A DNA stretch of 64,000 nt from NCBI GenBank assembly GCA_031963005.1, contig JASSUL010000005.1, positions 62,001 through 126,000 on the forward strand. The letters are read 5' to 3'. The DNA comes from JASSUD01 sp031963005 (GTDB lineage: Bacteria; Pseudomonadota; Gammaproteobacteria; Burkholderiales; Burkholderiaceae). Shown piece by piece: positions 59,433-64,000 of the stretch. The position numbers were made by a program, and so were the translations under genes. The notes beneath the pieces are model-generated. The model had not been told where the DNA came from, did not search any database, and saw nothing but the letters and a program-made list of their open reading frames with translations. Each line of letters begins with the position of its first letter. Position 1 is the first letter of the stretch.

Positions 59433-59957
59433 ATGCCCCACTTCATATTAAATGAACTCAGCACGCTAGAAGCTGGCCTCACGCAACTTACTGAGCGTAT
59501 CCAACATTACCAGCGTGCATTAGAAAAACTCCAACAGGCGTTTACTAAAGCCAATGTAGCCCTAGAGTATGCACAAAACGAGCGTGATCGCCTGAACTTA
59601 GAATGTGAAGCACTACGCAGTGAGCGCCATTTACTCGCTACGCGCATTGAAAATGCGAAGCATGCTTTGCAAACGACACTAGGTGATTTATCGCACACTG
59701 GCTGGGTTGAGCCTGCATTACATCTACTGCCTGTGCCGGATGACGAAAATAGTACGCCTTCGACGACACTAGTGCTTTCTGATTCTCCAGAGACTCCCAC
59801 TGAGCAAGTGTTCAATTCCTCGCATTCAACGGACAACCAGGCGGAAAATGTATCTTCAGAATTGGCTACGACAAACCAATTTACAGATATCTCCTCCGAT
59901 ATCTCTGATGTCTCTGACATCTCTGATGCCCCCAATGTCCAGGAGAAAACGGCATGA
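59433..59957 (+). CDS. Coiled-coil protein upstream of zapA, ZapB-like
   Basis: The first about 85 residues (LSTLEAGLTQLTERIQHYQR and following) form a strong coiled coil; the rest is Ser/Asp/Thr-rich and unstructured, ending with repeats of SDISDVSDISD. Small coiled-coil genes of this kind sit directly before zapA in beta-proteobacteria and are annotated as ZapB-like or DUF904. It overlaps zapA by 4 bp, so translation is coupled. A role at the division ring is inference from context. Confidence 0.65.
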   Translation: MPHFILNELSTLEAGLTQLTERIQHYQRALEKLQQAFTKANVALEYAQNERDRLNLECEALRSERHLLATRIENAKHALQTTLGDLSHTGWVEPALHLLPVPDDENSTPSTTLVLSDSPETPTEQVFNSSHSTDNQAENVSSELATTNQFTDISSDISDVSDISDAPNVQEKTA

Positions 59958-60307
59958 GCACCACGCAAATTAGAGTTGAAATACTGGGGGAAACTTACGA
60001 ATTTGTATGCCCCGCCAAAGATGGCCCCAAGCTCCAACAATGCGCAGTAAAAGTAGCGCAAGAGATGAAAAAGGTCAGCGAACGCGCCATTCGTGGGACG
60101 GATCGTATTGCGATTATGGCAGCGCTTTCGATTACTTCCGAGCTTTTACAGCTACAAGAAAGTGTACGACAAGGTGAAGTGTTTCCTGCTGAGGAAATCG
60201 AGCGTAGAATGCGAAAAGTCAATCAGGAGATTGGATCTACATTAGAAAAACATGCGGCTCCCAATGAAGATATTTTGCTGGAAGAATTTATAGAACCCGC
60301 TGTATAG
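59954..60307 (+). CDS. zapA: Cell division protein ZapA
   Basis: This 117-residue FtsZ-associated protein has the N-terminal beta-strand domain (TQIRVEILGETYEFVCP), the conserved RGTDRIAIMAALSITSELL helix and a coiled-coil tail. ZapA crosslinks FtsZ filaments. The C-terminal tail is slightly longer than the about 105 residues usual. 6S RNA follows immediately, as in most proteobacteria. Confidence 0.94.
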   Translation: MSTTQIRVEILGETYEFVCPAKDGPKLQQCAVKVAQEMKKVSERAIRGTDRIAIMAALSITSELLQLQESVRQGEVFPAEEIERRMRKVNQEIGSTLEKHAAPNEDILLEEFIEPAV

Positions 60308-60371
60308 TAGTGCACTCGCTATTGAAGAAATGCACTATAAATAGCGCATACCCTATAGCGAGTTGAAGTTT

Positions 60372-60558
60372 TGTCTTTCCCTGCCTAGTTTGTCAAGGCC
60401 ATATATTCCTTGAATCAATACTTTGTGCATCCGTTGTGGAAATTTGTAGCATGGACGTGCGCGTCACAGAATTCGACGTACCGAGAAGTGCTTCTAACTG
60501 CGACACCTTGGACCTTCGGTTCAGGATGCTGGTCTGGCAACTGCGGCAGGGACCCCTA
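60372..60558 (+). ncRNA. ssrS: 6S RNA
   Basis: The region directly downstream of zapA has the 6S architecture: closing stem TCCCTGCC (60378-60385) pairs with GGCAGGGA (60545-60552), enclosing about 160 bases with a large internal bulge region (GTCACAGAATTCGACGTACC in the middle) and a terminal stem. A rho-independent terminator follows. 6S RNA binds the sigma70 holoenzyme and down-regulates transcription in stationary phase. Ends are approximate. Confidence 0.85.
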
Positions 60559-60564
60559 TTCATT

Positions 60565-60599
60565 AAAAAGCATCGAGACGCTCTCTCGATGCTTTTTTT
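60565..60599 (+). terminator. Terminator following 6S RNA
   Basis: GCATCGAGA (60570-60578) and TCTCGATGC (60584-60592) form a 9-bp stem with a five-base loop, extended by A/T pairs and followed by seven T residues. Confidence 0.9.
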
Positions 60600-60704
60600 A
60601 TATCTTGTATGGACACTCTCCGATAAAACTGCGATGCTGCCTCTTTATACAGATTCTTTCTGCGCGTATTTCTTCACGCATTTTTTCATGTAAAGGAGCT
60701 CCGT

Positions 60705-61532
60705 ATGCCGCGTTTTATCCCTCTCCATGCAAGTAAACTGCACCTTATTCTCCCCTCCTGCTGTTTATCCATTGCAGTCGCTTTGACGTCTATGCATCCC
60801 GCACAGGCCTGTAACGCAGACCAATCCGTATCTAGCGCCACTGAAGCCCCGCGCTTTGATCTGAAAGATCAGCCCGTCGAAGTAAAAGGAAAACCCAGCA
60901 CTCCTCCTCATGCAATCACCCTCAGCGCACAAGCCAGCCGTGAAGTCGCCCAAGACCGAGTGCAATTGACGGTATTCTATGAGCATCAGGCTGATGATCC
61001 GGCGGTACTCACTACGGTACTCAAGCGCAAAACAGAACAAGCCTTAGGCATTGCTAAAAGCGTAAAAGAGGTCTCTGTCCAAACCCGTAATTTCACCGTA
61101 TATCCCAAGCTAGATTCGAAAGGCCGCGCTAATGGCTGGCAAGGTCGCACTGAGCTTTTGCTCGAGTGTACCGATGCCCAAGATATGACTCCGATTGGAC
61201 GTTTAGCAGGGCAGCTTGCTCCGATTATGTCCATTAGCCAGGTGCGCTTCTCGCTGTCTCCAAAAGCAGAACAAGCGGCTTATGCACAACTCGTCAATGA
61301 GGCGATTGCCGCCTTTCGCAAAGATGCACAAAATGCCGCTGAAGCATTTGGATATCCGCACTATGCACTGGCTGACATTGCCATTCATCGTAATACCTAT
61401 CAAATTCAAGGTTCTAGGATGATGGCGGCTACTAGCATTGGCATTGCCAGCGAGACTACCGATATTCCGATTGCACAGGGCAAAACAACGCTGAGTATTA
61501 CCGTCTCAGGTGTTATTCACGTACTGCATTAA
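60705..61532 (+). CDS. SIMPL domain-containing periplasmic protein (DUF541)
   Basis: A 275-residue protein with a signal peptide ending near HPAQA-C (about residue 36), a Pro-rich spacer, and the SIMPL domain: HAITLSAQASREVAQDRVQL, then the alternating strand and helix pattern through GRTELLLECTDAQDMTPIGR and the end TTLSITVSGVIHVL. Function of the family is poorly known. AAGGAG precedes the ATG by six bases. It lies after 6S RNA and faces lgt. Confidence 0.85.
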   Translation: MPRFIPLHASKLHLILPSCCLSIAVALTSMHPAQACNADQSVSSATEAPRFDLKDQPVEVKGKPSTPPHAITLSAQASREVAQDRVQLTVFYEHQADDPAVLTTVLKRKTEQALGIAKSVKEVSVQTRNFTVYPKLDSKGRANGWQGRTELLLECTDAQDMTPIGRLAGQLAPIMSISQVRFSLSPKAEQAAYAQLVNEAIAAFRKDAQNAAEAFGYPHYALADIAIHRNTYQIQGSRMMAATSIGIASETTDIPIAQGKTTLSITVSGVIHVLH

Positions 61533-61622
61533 GGTCTACCCTGACGTTGCCCCCCCGAAGTTGACTCCCGAAATTGCCTCAATAAAGGGCCTTTTGATCA
61601 GGGAAGACCAGGGGAAATCAGA

Positions 61623-61660
61623 GAAAAATAGGGGCCATCATTGCTCAAGCCCTATTTTTC
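61623..61660. terminator. Bidirectional terminator between the SIMPL gene and lgt
   Basis: GAAAAATAGGG (61623-61633) pairs with CCCTATTTTTC (61650-61660). It has A-rich and T-rich flanks on both strands and overlaps the lgt stop codon, so it can end both convergent transcripts. Confidence 0.55.
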
Positions 61661-62551
61661 TATCGTTCTATCAGACTGTATATCCCTGCGGTAAGCCCTT
61701 ATCCATAGGAACACGCCAATAAGCATCATCGGCAGTGAAAGCCACTGCCCTCTTGAAAATCCGACCGTCAGAGGCCCCAGAAAACTATCTGGTTCACGGA
61801 AAAATTCAATGATAAAACGTGCTGCGCCGTACCCCATTAAAAACAGTGCGGACGCTGCCCCTGCTGGGCGCGCTTTGCGTGCAAACCACCAAAGTCCTAT
61901 TCCTAACACGCATCCCTCCAATACCAGCTCATACAATTGTGAAGGATGGCGCGGTAAACCATGCCAAATCCCAAAGAAAGTGTCTAAACCCTTGAGCATG
62001 GCTTCTGATGCATGCTGGTTGATCCATAGCATATCGTCATAAGCGGCTTGCGGAAAAAGCATGGCCCAAGGAAGCTCAGGATGCGTCACCCTTCCCCAAA
62101 GCTCTCCATTAATAAAATTCCCCAATCGCCCTGCTAATAAACCAGCAGGGACTAATACCGCAATATAATCGGTGACAGAGAACCAAGAGCGAGCGCGGTG
62201 CTTTGCAAATAAATAGCTCGCCAGCGTAACGCCGAGCAAGCCTCCGTGAAAAGACATTCCCCCTTCCCACACTTTCAATATGGAGAGGGGGTGTTCTAAA
62301 TAAAATCCGAATTGATAAAAAAGCACATAGCCGAAACGCCCGCCTAGAATCGTTCCCAGCGCGCAATACAATACTAAATCATCCATATCCTGAGCCGCCC
62401 ACCCTTGCTGAGCATAGTGCGGTAAACGCGCACGCCAGCGCCCCAGGAGATTCGCGGATAAAAAGGCAATCAAATACATTAAGCCGTACCAGCGCACCGC
62501 TAACGGCCCAAGCTGTAGCGCAATGGGATTAAATTCGGGATGAATCAACAT
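61652..62551 (-). CDS. lgt: Prolipoprotein diacylglyceryl transferase
   Basis: Lgt transfers diacylglycerol to the lipobox Cys of prolipoproteins, such as BamC in this window. The family signature GRLGNFINGELWGR (about residues 142-155) is intact, with VRWYGLMYLIAFL in the first helix and YGAARFIIEFFREPD near the end. Seven transmembrane helices fit the 299-residue length. It faces the SIMPL gene. Confidence 0.96.
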   Translation of the reverse strand: MLIHPEFNPIALQLGPLAVRWYGLMYLIAFLSANLLGRWRARLPHYAQQGWAAQDMDDLVLYCALGTILGGRFGYVLFYQFGFYLEHPLSILKVWEGGMSFHGGLLGVTLASYLFAKHRARSWFSVTDYIAVLVPAGLLAGRLGNFINGELWGRVTHPELPWAMLFPQAAYDDMLWINQHASEAMLKGLDTFFGIWHGLPRHPSQLYELVLEGCVLGIGLWWFARKARPAGAASALFLMGYGAARFIIEFFREPDSFLGPLTVGFSRGQWLSLPMMLIGVFLWIRAYRRDIQSDRTIEK

Positions 62552-62732
62552 GGACGAATTTTTTTAAAATAAAGGGGTTATAAAGAATAGGAGTCACGTC
62601 AAGGCAAGATAACTCACGTTAAAATAGAGCGTGATAGAGACCACCCCAGCTACGACTAAAACGGCAAGGTATGTGCATCGCTCAGAATAGACTACCTTAC
62701 GTATTTTCCTGCATCATTTGGCACACTTAGTA

Positions 62733-63170
62733 ATGACCCAAGTTGATTTTCATACGCATATTCATGACCGTCTTCACTACACATGCCGGTTAATCCGGCG
62801 TGCGTTTCAGGCGCAGGATAATCCGCTGCACTCTCGACTGATTATTGTGGCGGAAGCAGCACTTTTATCCAAAATGGATCAGTATCTATGGACTTTCTCG
62901 GCGCTAGATTTTTTGCCTCACACTACGCTAGAGAATACGTTACAAAGGGTTACCCCCATACTTTTAGCGAGCCATTTTGATCAAGTACCTGAAAATGCGT
63001 GCATCTTACTGAACCTCCGTGACGCCCTTCCTCCTTGCTTTATGCAATTTAAACGTATATTAGAAGTGGTCGACACAACCCCAGAGGCATTGGCTGCAGC
63101 AAGGGAGCGCTACCGCACGTATAAGGAAAAAGGATATACGCTAAAAAACTATACGTACCAGACATCCTAA
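62733..63170 (+). CDS. holC: DNA polymerase III subunit chi
   Basis: The ATG at 62733 gives a 145-residue protein starting MTQVDFHTHIHDRLHYTCRL; the pattern VDFHxxIxDRL, LIIVAEAALLSKMDQYLWTF and SALDFLPH is typical of HolC. Chi links the clamp loader to single-strand binding protein. In Burkholderia it lies between pepA and valS; neither is seen here. It ends 52 bp before a family C element. Confidence 0.85.
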   Translation: MTQVDFHTHIHDRLHYTCRLIRRAFQAQDNPLHSRLIIVAEAALLSKMDQYLWTFSALDFLPHTTLENTLQRVTPILLASHFDQVPENACILLNLRDALPPCFMQFKRILEVVDTTPEALAAARERYRTYKEKGYTLKNYTYQTS

Positions 63171-63222
63171 GGGTTCAAGGTAAGCATGCGTATGGCTGGC
63201 CATACCTACGCAGAGACCAGGT

Positions 63223-63341
63223 TTTAGAGTCCGTTCATAATCTCAAAAAATCACCCTTGAGGTGGTTATGTTGGGGTGAGGAATTGAATTAAATACGGAA
63301 CCCCAACACAACCCACTTTTAATGATTAGGAACAGATTCTA
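63223..63341. repeat. Inverted-repeat element, family C variant (copy 5)
   Basis: Outer ends TTTTAGAGTCCGTTCATAATC and the inverse GATTAGGAACAGATTCTAAG bound the element. The interior has GGTTATGTTGGGGTGAGGAA, TTGAATTAAAT and GGAACCCCAACACAACCC. It resembles 24780-24908 in inverse orientation. The right end overlaps the stop codon (TAG, 63339-63341) of rodA. Confidence 0.6.
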
Positions 63342-64000
63342 AGTCTGAATAAGCCTTTTTTCCCGACTGATACTCATAATCAGTCCTGCGGCAATTCCCA
63401 GGGTAACTAAAGCCGTGCCACCATAACTAATAAAAGGCAAAGGCACGCCGACTACAGGCAGTACACCGCTGACCATACCAATATTGACTAAGGCATAAGT
63501 AAAGAAACTCAGCGTGAGTGAACCAGCTAGTAAGCGCGCAAAGAAAGTCGCGCCCTGGGCGGAAATGTACAGACCACGCCCAATAAGGCATATATAAAGA
63601 AAGATCAAAAAGCACTCTCCAATTAAACCAAACTCTTCGGAGAGGACGGCAAAAATAAAGTCGGTGTGCTTTTCAGGGATAAATTCAAGATGCGCTTGTG
63701 ATCCTTTGAGCCAACCCTTTCCAAACATGCCACCAGAGCCAATGGCAATCACCGCTTGAATCGTGTGAAACCCTTTCCCTAATGGGTCGGAAGTAGGATC
63801 TAATAGCGTACAAACACGGTGTTTTTGATAATCATGGAGCATGGGCCACTCGACGGAAGGCTGACAAATGGTGCTCTGAAAAGCCAATGCGGATCCCCCA
63901 GCAATAACCCCCGCCAAGAAAATAGGCAGTATCAGTTTAAAACTTAAACCGGCTAAAAAAACCACAAAAAAGCCCGCAGAAAACACCAAAATCGCCGTGC
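63339..64000 (-). CDS. rodA: Rod shape-determining protein RodA (partial, C-terminal part)
   Basis: SEDS-family peptidoglycan glycosyltransferase, C-terminal about 220 residues. The frame stays open to the window edge; TAILVFSAGFFV and AGLSFKL are internal helices, and EKHTDFIFAVLSEEFGLIG with the conserved Asp is the catalytic-loop signature. PFISYGGTALVTLGIAAGLI ends the family. The gene continues beyond position 64000. RodA works with PBP2 in cylindrical cell wall growth. Confidence 0.95.
   Translation of the reverse strand, partial: TAILVFSAGFFVVFLAGLSFKLILPIFLAGVIAGGSALAFQSTICQPSVEWPMLHDYQKHRVCTLLDPTSDPLGKGFHTIQAVIAIGSGGMFGKGWLKGSQAHLEFIPEKHTDFIFAVLSEEFGLIGECFLIFLYICLIGRGLYISAQGATFFARLLAGSLTLSFFTYALVNIGMVSGVLPVVGVPLPFISYGGTALVTLGIAAGLIMSISREKRLIQT

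Noticed and set aside
59507..60061. 184-residue minus-strand frame opposite the zapB-like gene
   Set aside because: It is a Ser-rich shadow of the coiled-coil gene and overlaps zapA as well.
60410..60736. Plus-strand frames of 85 and 108 residues after zapA
   Set aside because: They lie across the 6S RNA and its terminator, and no protein family is recognisable.

Overview
The window looks like a chromosomal segment of a reduced, repeat-rich genome in the Burkholderiaceae (Betaproteobacteria). Gene order matches the Burkholderia backbone in several blocks: nuoA-N followed by a DUF2818 gene and a NUDIX gene, aroQ-accB-accC-prmA, ftsH-rlmE-yhbY-greA-carB-carA, yceD-rpmF-plsX-fabH-fabD-fabG-acpP-fabF-rpoE-lepA, and zapA-ssrS. 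The composition is clearly lower in GC than free-living Burkholderia. Intergenic space is full of small palindromic elements, and there are gene remnants, AT-rich effector-like orphans and missing genes inside conserved blocks. This is what I would expect from a fungal endobacterium such as the Mycoavidus/Glomeribacter group. That placement is inference from gene order and style; no marker gene was searched.

Layout. Positions 1-2364 hold, on the minus strand, bamC (cut by the window edge), a NUDIX hydrolase and a DUF2818 membrane protein. Positions 2529-19194 hold the complete 14-gene respiratory complex I operon (nuoA to nuoN, minus strand). Positions 19566-28007 hold a plus-strand run: aroQ, accB, accC, prmA, pyrD, an iron-trafficking protein, a TusA-like protein and mutS. 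Positions 28008-31440 are a decayed accessory island: an AT-rich effector-like gene, a truncated antitoxin, a broken IS66 tnpB and two Rpn-nuclease tails. Positions 31442-43134 return to core genes (ftsH, rlmE, yhbY, greA, carB, carA, sspB, ppiD), followed by tRNA-Val(UAC). Positions 43688-46090 are a second accessory island with a repeat protein carrying 11-residue repeats and an interrupted gene. Positions 46091-56207 hold lepA, rpoE and the fatty acid/phospholipid cluster. Positions 56656-64000 hold a BtuB-like receptor, a zapB-like/zapA pair, 6S RNA, a SIMPL protein, lgt, holC and the C-terminal part of rodA.

The window thus encodes a working proton-pumping NADH dehydrogenase, type II fatty acid synthesis with phospholipid entry (AccB/AccC, FabD/G/H/F, AcpP, PlsX), pyrimidine and carbamoyl-phosphate synthesis, protein quality control (FtsH, PpiD, SspB) and mismatch repair. 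RpoE stands directly next to lepA; the anti-sigma and periplasmic protease genes that normally lie between them are absent here.

The most striking non-genic signal is a set of at least four families of short (about 20-240 bp) inverted-repeat elements, most flanked by TA. Five of them begin exactly on the TAA stop codon of the gene they follow (nuoB, nuoI, nuoN, accC, fabF). Their ends start with A or G after the TA, so insertion into the TA of a stop codon always rebuilds a stop codon. Two families share an internal core although their terminal repeats differ. No CRISPR array was seen.
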